A stretch of DNA of 64,000 nucleotides, taken from NCBI RefSeq assembly GCF_021249405.1, contig NZ_CP089593.1, positions 372,001-436,000 of the forward strand, given 5' to 3'. This stretch comes from Halobacterium zhouii (lineage in GTDB: Archaea; Halobacteriota; Halobacteria; Halobacteriales; Halobacteriaceae). Shown here piece after piece: positions 1 to 8,580 of the stretch (position 1 is its first letter; the number at the start of each line of letters is the position of its first letter). The notes beneath the pieces were generated by a model. That model was not told where the DNA came from and searched no databases. It was given only the letters and a program-made list of their open reading frames with translations. The position numbers were made by a program, and so were the translations under genes.

Positions 1-21
1 CCGGGACAACTTCGAATCAAC

Positions 22-1926
22 ATGAACGTCGTTCCTGATACGAGCGTCGTCGTCGACGGCCGCGTCTCGGAGCGCGTCCGCGACGGCGAGTACGCCGGGG
101 TCACCATCTACGTCCCGGAGGCCGTCGTCGGCGAAGTCGAAGCGCAAGCGAACAGCGGCCGGGAGACCGGGTGGGACGCACTGGAGGAACTCCAGCGCCT
201 CGCCGACCTCGCCGACGACGGCGAGATAGAGCTTCACTACGTGGGGGACCGCGCCGCCGAGGAGGACATCCAGCGCGCGTCCGCAGGCGCAATCGACGCC
301 ATCATCCGTGACGTGGCGGACGAGTACGACGCGGTGTTCGTGACGAGCGACATCGTGCAGGCCGAAGTAGCGAAGGCGAAGGGCCTGGACGTCGAGTATC
401 TCGAACCCCTCGAACGCGAACTCGGTGAACTCGCGGTCGAGCAGTTCTTCGACGACGAGACGATGAGCGTCCACCTCAAGGAGGGCGTCGTGCCGATGGC
501 CAAGCGCGGGAGCGTCGGCGAGGTGTCCTACGAGGAGGTCGGCGAGGACGTCCTCGAACCCGAGACGCTCAAGGAGTACGCGGGCGAAGTCGTCGACACC
601 GCCAAGCGCGCGGACGACTCGTTCGTCGAACTGTCCGAGGACGGCATGACCATCGCGCAGGTCCGTGACATGCGCATCGCCATCTCCGAGCCCCCGTTCT
701 CCGACGCGCTCGAAATCACGGCCGTGCGGCCCACCGTGAAGACGACGATGGAGGACTACGAACACCAGGAGGAACTCCAGGAGCGCCTCCTGGAGCGCGA
801 CCGCGGCGTGCTCATCGCCGGCGCGCCGGGCGCCGGGAAGTCCACGTTCGGGCAGGCCGTCGCGGAGTTCCTCGCGGACTCCGGGTACGTCGTGAAGACG
901 ATGGAGAAACCCCGCGACCTCCAGGTCGGGAAGGACGTCACGCAGTACACGGAACTCGGCGGGCAGATGGAGAAGACCGCAGACAGCCTCCTGATGGTGC
1001 GCCCGGACTACACCATCTACGACGAGGTGCGCAAGACCGGCGACTTCGAGGTGTTCGCGGACATGCGCCTCGCGGGTGTCGGGATGGTCGGCGTCGTCCA
1101 CGCGACGCGCCCCATCGACGCGCTCCAGCGCCTCGTCGGCCGCGTCGAACTCGGCATGATCCCCCAGATCGTGGACACCGTCGTCTATATCGAAGCGGGG
1201 GACGTCGAGACGGTGTACGACGTGGCGACAGAGGTGAAGGTGCCCGAGGGTCTGATGGAGGAGGACCTCGCGCGCCCCGTCATCCAGGTCCGGGACCAGT
1301 CCACGGGCAAGCCAGCCTACGAGATCTACACGTTCAACCGCCAGGTCGTCACCGTTCCGCTGGAGGACGGCGGCAGCGAGTCCGGCGTCGACCAGCTGGC
1401 GAAACAGGAGGTCGAGCGCGAGATTCAGGCCGCCACGCGCGACCAGGTCGAGGTCGACATCCAGGGGCCGAACAACGCGGTCGTCTACGTCTCCGACGAC
1501 GACATCAGCCACGTCATCGGGAAGGGCGGCGGCCGCATCTCGGACATCGAGAACCGCCTCGGCATCAGCATCGACGTGCGCACGCTCGACGAGCACCCGG
1601 GCGGGAGCGGTGGCGGTGCTGGCGGGAGCGGCGCGGGCGGCAGCGGCGGCGGTGCTGGCGGCGCGACAGGTTCTGCTGGCGGCCAGAGCGCGGGTCAGTC
1701 GGGCGACATCGTCACACCCGAGGTCACTTCGCGGCATATCATCATCCCGCTGGAGGGCAGTCGCTCCGGCGAGACGGTCGAAGTGCAGGCCGACGGCGAG
1801 TACCTGTTCACGGCGACGGTTGGCCGTGGTGGCGACATCAAGGTCTCCCGTGGCTCGGCCATCGCGGAGGAGTTAGAGCGCGCCATCGACCGCGAACTGA
1901 TGATCTCGGTCGTCCCGAACGAGTAG
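22..1926 (+). CDS. PIN domain / PilT-like ATPase / KH domain protein
   Basis: This 634-residue protein joins three modules. Residues 1-130 form a PIN nuclease-like domain (PDTSVVVDG near the start, later acidic residues, VFVTSD). Residues about 230-440 form a secretion-ATPase/PilT-like P-loop domain with Walker A GAPGAGKST near residue 270. Residues about 490-520 form a KH RNA-binding domain with the VIGKGGGRI loop. A Gly/Ser/Ala-rich linker (about 527-560) leads to a small C-terminal domain. Archaeal proteins of this build are annotated as PINc/VapC-type ATPases and are likely RNA-acting and cytosolic; the substrate is unknown. The ATG at 22 lies near the window edge and I see no promoter in the 21 bases before it. 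Confidence 0.9.
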   Translation: MNVVPDTSVVVDGRVSERVRDGEYAGVTIYVPEAVVGEVEAQANSGRETGWDALEELQRLADLADDGEIELHYVGDRAAEEDIQRASAGAIDAIIRDVADEYDAVFVTSDIVQAEVAKAKGLDVEYLEPLERELGELAVEQFFDDETMSVHLKEGVVPMAKRGSVGEVSYEEVGEDVLEPETLKEYAGEVVDTAKRADDSFVELSEDGMTIAQVRDMRIAISEPPFSDALEITAVRPTVKTTMEDYEHQEELQERLLERDRGVLIAGAPGAGKSTFGQAVAEFLADSGYVVKTMEKPRDLQVGKDVTQYTELGGQMEKTADSLLMVRPDYTIYDEVRKTGDFEVFADMRLAGVGMVGVVHATRPIDALQRLVGRVELGMIPQIVDTVVYIEAGDVETVYDVATEVKVPEGLMEEDLARPVIQVRDQSTGKPAYEIYTFNRQVVTVPLEDGGSESGVDQLAKQEVEREIQAATRDQVEVDIQGPNNAVVYVSDDDISHVIGKGGGRISDIENRLGISIDVRTLDEHPGGSGGGAGGSGAGGSGGGAGGATGSAGGQSAGQSGDIVTPEVTSRHIIIPLEGSRSGETVEVQADGEYLFTATVGRGGDIKVSRGSAIAEELERAIDRELMISVVPNE

Positions 1927-1982
1927 GAGGCAGCCGACGAGAAGGCGACAACGAGCGAGAAGAGGGTCGTAGAACGGGAGCG

Positions 1983-2258
1983 CTACGCGGCTTCCGCGTC
2001 GGCTTCCGCGCAGGCGTCGTCGTTGTTCTGGCGGGTCAACTGGTAGAGACTCTGGCGGGCGTCCGCGAAGTAGATGTCCTCGTCGACGGCGCCACGGTCC
2101 TCGAGGCGCTCGAGCGCGTACCGGACTGTCCGGGCGGAGAGCATGGTTTCCTCGACGATTCGTTTCTGCGTGAGGGGACCGTCGTACTCGAGTACCTTGT
2201 AGACGAGCTTGGCGCTCGGTGGCAGGTCCTCCAGCACACTGTCGTCTGAAGCCATCAT
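1983..2258 (-). CDS. Winged helix-turn-helix transcriptional regulator
   Basis: This 91-residue protein is one winged-helix DNA-binding domain. It has the MarR/TrmB-like order (PPSAKLVYKVLEYDGPLTQ, then a recognition helix with SARTVRYALERLEDRG), followed by a short wing and an acidic tail containing one cysteine. It is probably a cytosolic transcription factor; the target is unknown. The frame can start at a GTG at 2273, but a TATA-like TTAAAT at 2283-2288 lies about 28 bp from the tandem ATGs at 2258 and 2255, so I use 2258. It converges on the PIN-ATPase gene with a 56-bp gap and has repeat copy A upstream. Confidence 0.85.
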   Translation of the reverse strand: MMASDDSVLEDLPPSAKLVYKVLEYDGPLTQKRIVEETMLSARTVRYALERLEDRGAVDEDIYFADARQSLYQLTRQNNDDACAEADAEAA

Positions 2259-2378
2259 TACGATTCGAAACACCCCACCCGCTTAAATCTGCGGGCGAAT
2301 ACGTTGGCATGTTCGTTCGACGTGAACTCGTCAAATCCTCGAACGTCCGGAAATCCCGGCTAAACACGGTCATATCAT

Positions 2379-2830
2379 CGCCGCCAACACCCAGAAAGCC
2401 CCGACCGTCCTCAGAACGGCGAAGCCGTTCTGATGGGCTGCACGAGACGCTGCAGCGTCTCGTGAACGTCTCGACTCGGGAGCCTCGCTGCGCGCGTCGC
2501 TCACTGTGTTCGCTTCCGTGCTTGCGTCGGCTGCCTTCGTCGAGACGGCCGCCCCTTTCAGTCCTGGAAGACTCGCTGCGCTCGTCTTCCAACCGTCGCG
2601 GGCGCAAGCGCCTGCTCAGTCCCACCCAAGCCGGTTGCCCAGTCGGCACGAGGTGGGACTGAAAGGGGCGGCGCGCTCGCGCATCGTTTAGTCGTCTCGC
2701 TGGCCACTATCTGCGAGCACAGCGAGCAGATATGCCGGCGCGCGACCGCGAGTGCGCCGGGGCTTTCTGGGTGTTGACGGCGGTGGCTCAGTTGTGTTTT
2801 CCAGTCGGGGCTTTCTGGGTGTTGGCGGCG
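2379..2830. repeat. Palindrome-rich intergenic element, copy A
   Basis: The ends, 2379-2405 and 2804-2830, are perfect 27-bp inverted repeats built around CACCCAGAAAGCCCCG and its complement. A second right-end copy (19 bp) lies at 2758-2776. Inside are a 16-bp perfect inverted pair (2548-2563 with 2657-2672, around GCCCCTTTC/GAAAGGGGC), a 10-bp hairpin (2617-2626 with 2652-2661), the hairpin CAGAACGGCGAAGCCGTTCTG, and further short palindromes. No convincing protein gene is present. Related copies lie at 17673-18088 and about 58881-59095. It may be a MITE-like mobile remnant or a structured RNA. Confidence 0.85.
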
Positions 2831-2957
2831 GTAGCAGATTCGTTGTCTGCAGTGCGGACTTCTGAACACCTCCAACCCACACCGAGAAATCAGGCTCGAC
2901 AAACCACGCCATCTAGCAAGCGAACTCCTTTTGAGCGCGGCCCTCGGAGAGTCGGGT

Positions 2958-3257
2958 ATGACAGAGACCGTGGACCGCAAGGCCTCCCATCGTCGGAGCC
3001 TGAAGGTGACCACCATCGCCACGCTCGGCGGGGTCGCAGCGGCGCTCGCGTCCCAGGCCATCAGCGTGCCCGCCGGGAGCAGGAACAGCCTGCTCGTGGT
3101 GTTTGCGCTCGTGGTCGTGGAACTCGGCCTAATGCGCGCGTTCGGCGTGGACGTCGGTGAGTTCTCCGCGAAGGACCACCTCTACATTGCGTTCATGACG
3201 TTCGCGATGTGGTTCGTGGCGTGGGGCGTGTTGTTGACCGAGGGCATCGCCTTCTAA
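2958..3257 (+). CDS. EMC6-like small membrane protein
   Basis: This 99-residue protein has a charged N-terminus (METVDRK-like, with RRS) followed by two or three hydrophobic segments (about residues 17-35, 42-60 and 75-97), including AGSRNSLLVVFALVVVE and YIAFMTFAMWFVAWGVLLTEGIAF. Its size and topology fit the EMC6-like proteins annotated in haloarchaea, which resemble a subunit of the eukaryotic ER membrane-protein insertase. That assignment rests on pattern, not alignment. The ATG at 2958 is preferred over an in-frame upstream start at 2931. The gene ends 3 bp before the RLI gene, so the two are probably co-transcribed. Confidence 0.65.
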   Translation: MTETVDRKASHRRSLKVTTIATLGGVAAALASQAISVPAGSRNSLLVVFALVVVELGLMRAFGVDVGEFSAKDHLYIAFMTFAMWFVAWGVLLTEGIAF

Positions 3258-3260
3258 CCA

Positions 3261-5093
3261 ATGGCGGAGGACAGCATCGCGGTCGTTGACCTCGACAGGT
3301 GTCAACCCGACCGCTGTAACTACGAGTGCTCGAACTACTGCCCGCCGAACCGCACGGGCAAGGAGTGTATCACGCTGCGCGGGGAGGACGCAGAGGACGG
3401 CGACCCCGACCAGGTGCACATCTCCGAGGAGATCTGTCTCGGGGAGTCGTGTGGCATCTGCGTGGAGAAGTGCCCGTTCGACGCCATCGAGATCATCAAC
3501 CTCCCGCAGGAGCTCACGGAGGAGCCGACCCACCGCTACGGCGAGAACGCGTTCGCGCTGTACGGCCTGCCGGTGCCCGAGTCCGGGAAGGTGACGGGGA
3601 TGCTCGGCCCGAACGGCATCGGGAAGTCCACGGCGGTGAAGATCCTGGACGGCGAGATTACTCCGAACCTCGGCGACCACGGGGATCCGCCAGGGTGGGA
3701 GGAGATCTTGGAGCAGTACCGCGGCACAGAACTCCAGGACTACCTCCGGGACGTGCGCGACGACGACGTGAGCGTCGCGCGCAAACCCCAGTACGTCGAC
3801 CAGATTCCGAACCAGTTCGACGGCGACACCCGCGAGCTGCTGGAGGCGACCGACGAGCGCGGCGTCCTCAACGACCTCGTCGACCGACTCTCCATCCGCC
3901 CGGTGATGGACCAGTCCATCGATTCGCTGTCCGGCGGCGAACTCCAGCGGGTGGCGCTCGCGGCGACGCTCGCGCGCGACGCGGACTTCTACTTCCTCGA
4001 CGAGTTGACGCCGTACCTCGACATCGGGCAGCGCGTCACGGCGGCGCGAATCGTGCGCGAACTCGCCGAGGAGGAGGACAAGGCGGTGCTTGTCGTGGAA
4101 CACGACCTCGCCGTGCTCGACATGCTGGCGGACACCATCCACGTCGCGTACGGTGAACCGTCCGTGTACGGCGTCGTCACACCACCCAAGAGCGTGCGCA
4201 ACGGCATCAACGAGTACCTGAGGGGGTATCTCCAGAACGAGAACATGCGCATCCGGCCGGAGACCATCGAGTTCGAAGAGCACGCGCCGCGGCCCGCAAC
4301 GCGCGCGGACACCCTCGTCTCCTACCCGGACATGGAGAAGTCCTACGGCGAGGGCGAGTTCTCGCTGTCCATCGAGGGCGGGGAGGTCAACCGGAACGAG
4401 GTGCTCGGCGTCGTCGGCCCGAACGGCATCGGGAAGTCGACGTTCGCGAAGATGCTCGCCGGCGACCTCGAACCAACAACGGTCGGCGGCGAGGACGCCG
4501 ACGAACTGGACCTCGATCTGGACATCGCGTACAAGCCCCAGTACGTCGAGGCCGACCAGCAGATGCGCGTGGACGCGTTCCTGGCGTCCATCACGGACGA
4601 CTTCGGGTCGAGTTACTGGCAGACCGAGATCGCGGACCCACTCCAGCTCGACTCCATCATGGAGCAGAACCTCCCGGACCTCTCGGGCGGGGAGCGCCAG
4701 CGCGTCGCCATCGCGGCGACGCTGTCGAAGGACGCCGACCTCTACCTGCTCGACGAGCCGTCGGCGCACCTCGACGTCGAACAGCGCGTGCTCGCCTCGA
4801 GCGCAATCCGTCGGTTCGCGGAGAACCGCGAAACCACCGTGATGGTCATCGACCACGACATCTACATGGTCGACCTTGTGTCCGACCGCCTGATGGTGTT
4901 CGACGGTGAACCCGCCGAACACGGCCACGCGTCGACGCCGCAGCCGATGCGTTCGGGGATGAACGAGTTCCTCGCGAACCTCGACGTGACGTTCCGGCGC
5001 GACGAGAACCTCGGCCGGCCGCGCATCAACAAGCCGGGGAGCCAACTCGACAAACAGCAGAAGCGGGACGGCGAATACTACTACACGAACTGA
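3261..5093 (+). CDS. rli1: Ribosome recycling ATPase RLI/ABCE1
   Basis: This is a full-length 610-residue ABCE1 homologue, which splits post-termination ribosomes in the cytosol. The N-terminus holds two [4Fe-4S] binding regions: Cys14, 19, 23, 27 and 36, then CLGESCGICVEKCPF near residues 58-72. Two ABC ATPase domains follow, each with Walker A GPNGIGKST (near 115 and 386), a signature loop (LSGGELQRV near 222, LSGGERQRV near 474) and Walker B (FYFLDELTPYLD, LYLLDEPSAHLD). ABCE1 is unusual among ABC ATPases in being soluble. The gene starts 3 bp after the EMC6-like gene, so one transcript is likely. Confidence 0.97.
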   Translation: MAEDSIAVVDLDRCQPDRCNYECSNYCPPNRTGKECITLRGEDAEDGDPDQVHISEEICLGESCGICVEKCPFDAIEIINLPQELTEEPTHRYGENAFALYGLPVPESGKVTGMLGPNGIGKSTAVKILDGEITPNLGDHGDPPGWEEILEQYRGTELQDYLRDVRDDDVSVARKPQYVDQIPNQFDGDTRELLEATDERGVLNDLVDRLSIRPVMDQSIDSLSGGELQRVALAATLARDADFYFLDELTPYLDIGQRVTAARIVRELAEEEDKAVLVVEHDLAVLDMLADTIHVAYGEPSVYGVVTPPKSVRNGINEYLRGYLQNENMRIRPETIEFEEHAPRPATRADTLVSYPDMEKSYGEGEFSLSIEGGEVNRNEVLGVVGPNGIGKSTFAKMLAGDLEPTTVGGEDADELDLDLDIAYKPQYVEADQQMRVDAFLASITDDFGSSYWQTEIADPLQLDSIMEQNLPDLSGGERQRVAIAATLSKDADLYLLDEPSAHLDVEQRVLASSAIRRFAENRETTVMVIDHDIYMVDLVSDRLMVFDGEPAEHGHASTPQPMRSGMNEFLANLDVTFRRDENLGRPRINKPGSQLDKQQKRDGEYYYTN

Positions 5094-5163
5094 CCTGTCC
5101 GTCGACCGGCTACACTTCCGACGGAAACTGACGATTTCTGCGGGCTCTTCCGCGAACTGGACC

Positions 5164-5226
5164 GTTAACCACGGTTAATTCGCGTTAATCGTCCGTAAGT
5201 GGGTCGCACGGTCACGGTTCTATAAG
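5164..5226 (+). promoter_or_regulatory. Phased GTTAA repeats and TATA box before the secreted repeat protein
   Basis: GTTAA occurs at 5164, 5174 and 5184, exactly 10 bp apart, and a GTAA follows at 5195. A TATA-like TATAAG begins at 5221, about 31 bp before the ATG at 5254. One-helical-turn spacing puts the three motifs on the same DNA face, as expected for cooperative binding of a regulator upstream of the basal promoter. The binding protein is unknown. Confidence 0.5.
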
Positions 5227-5253
5227 TCCAACGGGGTGCAACGAACTGGTAAG

Positions 5254-6240
5254 ATGAGAGCATTTGTCGTCGTCGTCACGGCACTGGTCGTGGTCGGCGC
5301 GAGTGCACCGCTGGTCGCGGCGTCAGGGGCAGGGCCTCTGCCGTCGGCAACCGACGCCGGGCCGGCGTCGGAGGCACTCGAGACGCCGGGCAACGAGACG
5401 GAGAACGGGGCGGAGAACACGTCGACGTCGCCGGGTGCGCAACTCGCCGGCGTGGTGAACGTGCAGGCCGCGGCCGTCGAGGGCGAGGTGCAGGCTCGCT
5501 CGTTCGGCCTGCAGATAGCCGCTGCTCGCTCGAACGCGTCGAGGGCCGCAGTCGTGGCGACGCAGGCCGGCGAACTGAGTGAGACGCTCGCGGAGTTACG
5601 GGAGCGAAAGCGCGCGCTCCTCGAAGCGAAACAGAACGGCAGTATCTCCCAGGCGAGGTTCCGCGCGGAGATGGCGGGGTTGGCCGCCGAGATATCCACG
5701 GCGCGCCAGTTGTCGAACGTGACCGCGAACACCGCCGCCGAACTGCCGCGGGCGAAACTCGAGGCCACCGGCGTGGACGTCGACGCCATCACGAGGCTCC
5801 GGACGGACGCGGCGAACCTGTCGGGCCCGACGGTGTCCTCGATAGCCCGCAGCGTCGCCGGAGTGTCGAACGAGACCGGGGACACCTCGATCGGACTCGG
5901 TGCCGGCAAACCAGGGTTCGGTGGTATTCCCGGTCCGGTCGGCGGCGGTAACTGGTCGGTCGGTTCGGGCGGGAACGTGTCCATCGGCCCGGACGGAAAT
6001 CTGTCTGTGGGTCCGGACGAAAATTTGTCCGTCGGGCCGGACGGTAACTTGTCGGTCGGCCCGGACGGAAATCTGACGGTGGGCGCCGGCGGTGAAACCG
6101 CCGGGTCCACGAACACGTCTCTCACTCCGGATTCGACCACGAGCGGCGTCATCGACGTGGTGAACGACACCGACGACTCGACGCTGAACACGAGCGACGA
6201 CGACGGGCTGACCGCGTTCGGATCGCTGGCGGCACGCTGA
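5254..6240 (+). CDS. Secreted haloarchaeal protein with octapeptide sequon repeats
   Basis: This 328-residue protein has an N-terminal signal segment (MRAFVVVVTALVVVGASAP), a Thr/Asn/Glu-rich stretch, and a helical region (about 70-180) rich in Ala, Arg and Glu. A Gly-rich tail follows that contains six consecutive 8-residue units of the type GPDGNLSV (about 5944-6087). Every unit holds an N-x-S/T sequon, so the tail may be densely N-glycosylated outside the cell. It resembles a common haloarchaeal secreted-protein type, but I do not assign a named family. The ATG at 5254 is favoured over a GTG at 5236 because it has a signal peptide directly after it and a TATA box at 5221. Confidence 0.8.
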   Translation: MRAFVVVVTALVVVGASAPLVAASGAGPLPSATDAGPASEALETPGNETENGAENTSTSPGAQLAGVVNVQAAAVEGEVQARSFGLQIAAARSNASRAAVVATQAGELSETLAELRERKRALLEAKQNGSISQARFRAEMAGLAAEISTARQLSNVTANTAAELPRAKLEATGVDVDAITRLRTDAANLSGPTVSSIARSVAGVSNETGDTSIGLGAGKPGFGGIPGPVGGGNWSVGSGGNVSIGPDGNLSVGPDENLSVGPDGNLSVGPDGNLTVGAGGETAGSTNTSLTPDSTTSGVIDVVNDTDDSTLNTSDDDGLTAFGSLAAR

Positions 6241-6461
6241 GCAGTCGGCGAACGCGTCGACGTTCCCGCCGATGGTGCGGTAGCCGTTGACACACCACCG
6301 GCATCGTTTTTCCGGGTGCCGTCGTCGGTGGGTGTGTACATGCTCCTCGACTCGTAGCCGGGCGTCCGAACCCGGCGGCCGACGAAGCTCGGCCCTTCTC
6401 ACATCCGCCGCGTGCGGGCGTCACGACGTGCATCGACGTTCGACCGCCGACTCTCACACGC

Positions 6462-7751
6462 ATGTCACGACGCGGCAACAAGACACTCGTAGCGAAACGC
6501 ACAGATTCGAAACCGATCGACACCGACGAGATACGCGCGCTCTGTGACTCCGCCGGCCTCGACGTCGTCGGGGAGCGGACGCAGGTTCGCCCGCCCGACC
6601 CGACCCACGACTTCGGCGCTGGCGCGGTGGCGGACATCGCCGAGCGCGTCACGGAGGAGAGCGCCGACCTGGTGGTCGTGGACGACGAACTCGACCCGGG
6701 TCGCGCGTTCAACCTCCAGGAGGCGGTCGGCGCGGAGGTGGTCGACCGCACGCGCCTCGTCCTCGACATCTTCGCGGAACGCGCGGAGACCAAGCGCGCT
6801 CGCCTGGAGGTCCGACTCGCGGAACTGCGGTACGAACTCCCGCACGCCGAGGCGAAGGCGCGGCGCGGCGAGAGTTCGGGCCGCCGCGGGTTCAAGAGCG
6901 GCGGCGAGGAACCGCAGGCCGCCCAGATGCGCGCGGACTACAAACAGCGCATCAAAAACGTCCGCGAGCAACTCGACCAGTTGGACGACGCGGACGACGA
7001 CGCCCGGCGCGAGCGCCACGAAGCGGGGTTCGACCTGGTGGCGCTGGCGGGTTACACGAACGCCGGGAAGTCGACACTCCTCCGCCGCCTCGCCGAGGAC
7101 CACGCCGTCGAGGAGAACGATGCGCGCCACGACGACCTGGGGGAGACCGCGGCCTCCCGCGACCGCCTGTTCGAGACGCTGAACACGACCACGCGGCGCG
7201 CCACGCTCGGCGACCGCCGCGTCCTGCTGACGGACACCGTGGGCTTCGTGAGCGACCTCCCGCATTGGCTGGTCTCCTCGTTCCGGACGACGCTGTCGGC
7301 CGCCCGCGAGGCGGACGCCGTCCTACTCGTCGTGGACGCGAGCGACTCCGTCTCCGAGGTGCTGCGGAAGACAGAGACCAGCCTCGAGGAACTAGATACC
7401 CGAGAGGGAGCACTCGTCCCGGTGCTCAACAAGCGCGACGTTGCCACCGACCTCGCGGAGAAGCGCGACGCCGTCGCGGAACTCGCGGGCGACCCGGTGG
7501 TCGTCAGCGCGACGGAGGACGACGGCATTGGCGCGCTCCAGACCGCCGTTACCGACGCGCTCCCGGACCGCGACCGCGTCTCGCTCGGCGTCCCGAACTC
7601 GGACGCCGGCAACGCGTTCGTCTCGTGGTGCCACGACCACGGCGCCGTCGAATCCGTCGAGTACGGTTCGACAATCAGCTTCGAGTTCGCGGCCCGTCCG
7701 GAAGTCGTCGCGAAAGCCGAGGGGCGGGCCGGCAATCTCGAAGCGGACTGA
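6462..7751 (+). CDS. hflX: GTPase HflX
   Basis: This 429-residue protein is an HflX-family ribosome-associated GTPase. The N-terminal half holds the HflX domain (AGLDVVGERTQVRPPDPTH, ADLVVVDDELDPGRAFNLQEAVGAEVVDRT) and a coiled coil (about 130-185). The G domain carries G1 GYTNAGKST near residue 197, G3 DTVGFVSDLP near 257, G4 NKRD and G5 VSATE. In bacteria HflX splits stalled or heat-damaged ribosomes; a similar cytosolic role is inferred here. It has its own reading unit and converges with the archaemetzincin gene across a hairpin-rich spacer. Confidence 0.95.
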   Translation: MSRRGNKTLVAKRTDSKPIDTDEIRALCDSAGLDVVGERTQVRPPDPTHDFGAGAVADIAERVTEESADLVVVDDELDPGRAFNLQEAVGAEVVDRTRLVLDIFAERAETKRARLEVRLAELRYELPHAEAKARRGESSGRRGFKSGGEEPQAAQMRADYKQRIKNVREQLDQLDDADDDARRERHEAGFDLVALAGYTNAGKSTLLRRLAEDHAVEENDARHDDLGETAASRDRLFETLNTTTRRATLGDRRVLLTDTVGFVSDLPHWLVSSFRTTLSAAREADAVLLVVDASDSVSEVLRKTETSLEELDTREGALVPVLNKRDVATDLAEKRDAVAELAGDPVVVSATEDDGIGALQTAVTDALPDRDRVSLGVPNSDAGNAFVSWCHDHGAVESVEYGSTISFEFAARPEVVAKAEGRAGNLEAD

Positions 7752-7869
7752 CCAGCTGGTGTCCGGTGGAGAGGTTGTCTAGCTGGTGTTCGAGACGGGA
7801 CCGGACCAGCCGGCCGGCGCTAGCGTTCGCGCGTCGAGCGGTTCGCCAGAACCCGAGACGCGCGATTCA

Positions 7870-8047
7870 CCGCGAGCCGAAGGCTCGCGGGCCGACGAGC
7901 GAACGGAACGAAGTGAAGTGAGCGAGGAGTGCTTTTAGTGCAGGTTTTGCCGAGGGCGCGCGAAGCGCGCCCGTGGTCCGAAAGACGGCTACGCCGTCTT
8001 TCGTCATCTCGAAAGGCGCTTCGCGCCTTTCGGCGACAGCGCAAAAC
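7870..8047. terminator. Cluster of four hairpins between convergent genes
   Basis: Four perfect inverted repeats follow one another: 7870-7890 (9-bp stem, loop GAA), 7954-7972 (8-bp stem, loop GAA), 7980-8002 (10-bp stem, loop TAC) and 8010-8032 (10-bp stem, loop TTC). An outer pair GTTTTGC (7944-7950) and GCAAAAC (8041-8047) encloses the last three. The cluster fills the gap between hflX and the convergent archaemetzincin gene, so a role in transcription ending or RNA 3'-end protection is plausible. No protein gene is supported in the 302-bp gap. Confidence 0.5.
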
Positions 8048-8053
8048 GTGCGT

Positions 8054-8575
8054 CTAGAAGATGTTCCGCTGGCAGCTCCCGCAGAGGTGTTGTTCCTTCC
8101 GGTCGACTTCGCGGACCGTGGGGGAGAAGTTCATGGCACAGCGGTTGTTGTCGCAGTGTTCGAGGCCGAGCGTGTGGCCGAGTTCGTGGACGACCTCCTT
8201 CCGGACGCGGTCGTCGAAGACGTCTGCTGCGGGGCGTTCGGAGAACCCGCCGTCGCTGGAGGTCTGGAGTCGGTAGGTAGAGACGACACAGCCGCGGCCG
8301 TCGAGGTACGCGAGGCCGAAGACGTAGTTCCGTCGTCGATAGTAGAGGTCGTTAGGGGTGATGGCGAGCGTCTTGTCGCCGTCGCCGACGCGACTGGCGA
8401 CGTCGATGAATTCAGCGGCGCGGTACTGGCTGCGTCCCTCGTCGTAGGCGTCCTCCGGAACGGATTGTTCGGGGGAGACGGTCACCTCGCAGTCGTAGAT
8501 GGACCGGAGACTGCTGGAGGCCTCGCGTTTGACGTGCGCGGGCACGTCGCCGACAGGGACGATATCTACCCGCAT
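8054..8575 (-). CDS. amzA: Archaemetzincin family zinc metalloprotease
   Basis: This is a 173-residue cytosolic metalloprotease. Residues 130-140 read HELGHTLGLEH, the extended HExxHxxGxxH zinc site of metzincins. A methionine follows in CAMNFS, and Cys residues are spaced for the second zinc site seen in archaemetzincins (CDNNRC, then HLCGSCQ). The physiological substrate is unknown. The frame continues upstream, but the ATG at 8575 gives the family's usual length and sits about 28 bp from half of a palindromic divergent promoter at 8601-8609. Confidence 0.93.
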   Translation of the reverse strand: MRVDIVPVGDVPAHVKREASSSLRSIYDCEVTVSPEQSVPEDAYDEGRSQYRAAEFIDVASRVGDGDKTLAITPNDLYYRRRNYVFGLAYLDGRGCVVSTYRLQTSSDGGFSERPAADVFDDRVRKEVVHELGHTLGLEHCDNNRCAMNFSPTVREVDRKEQHLCGSCQRNIF

Positions 8576-8580
8576 GGGGT

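Noticed and set aside
2379..2830. Copy A considered as a CRISPR array.
   Set aside because: The repeats are inverted and nested, not regularly spaced direct repeats with unique spacers, and no cas genes are present in the window.
3129..5045. A 638-codon minus-strand frame opposite RLI.
   Set aside because: The plus-strand frame is an unmistakable ABCE1 with all motifs. The antisense product is Val/Arg/His-rich and has no domain.
6355..6376. A GC hairpin with a loop resembling a tRNA T-arm (GCCGGG ... CCCGGC).
   Set aside because: No acceptor, D-arm or anticodon arm can be built around it.
8043..8055. A 13-mer AAAACGTGCGTCT found both here and at about 43762-43774, each at the end of a minus-strand gene.
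   Set aside because: It is short and appears only twice. Surrounding bases do not match, so coincidence is likely.
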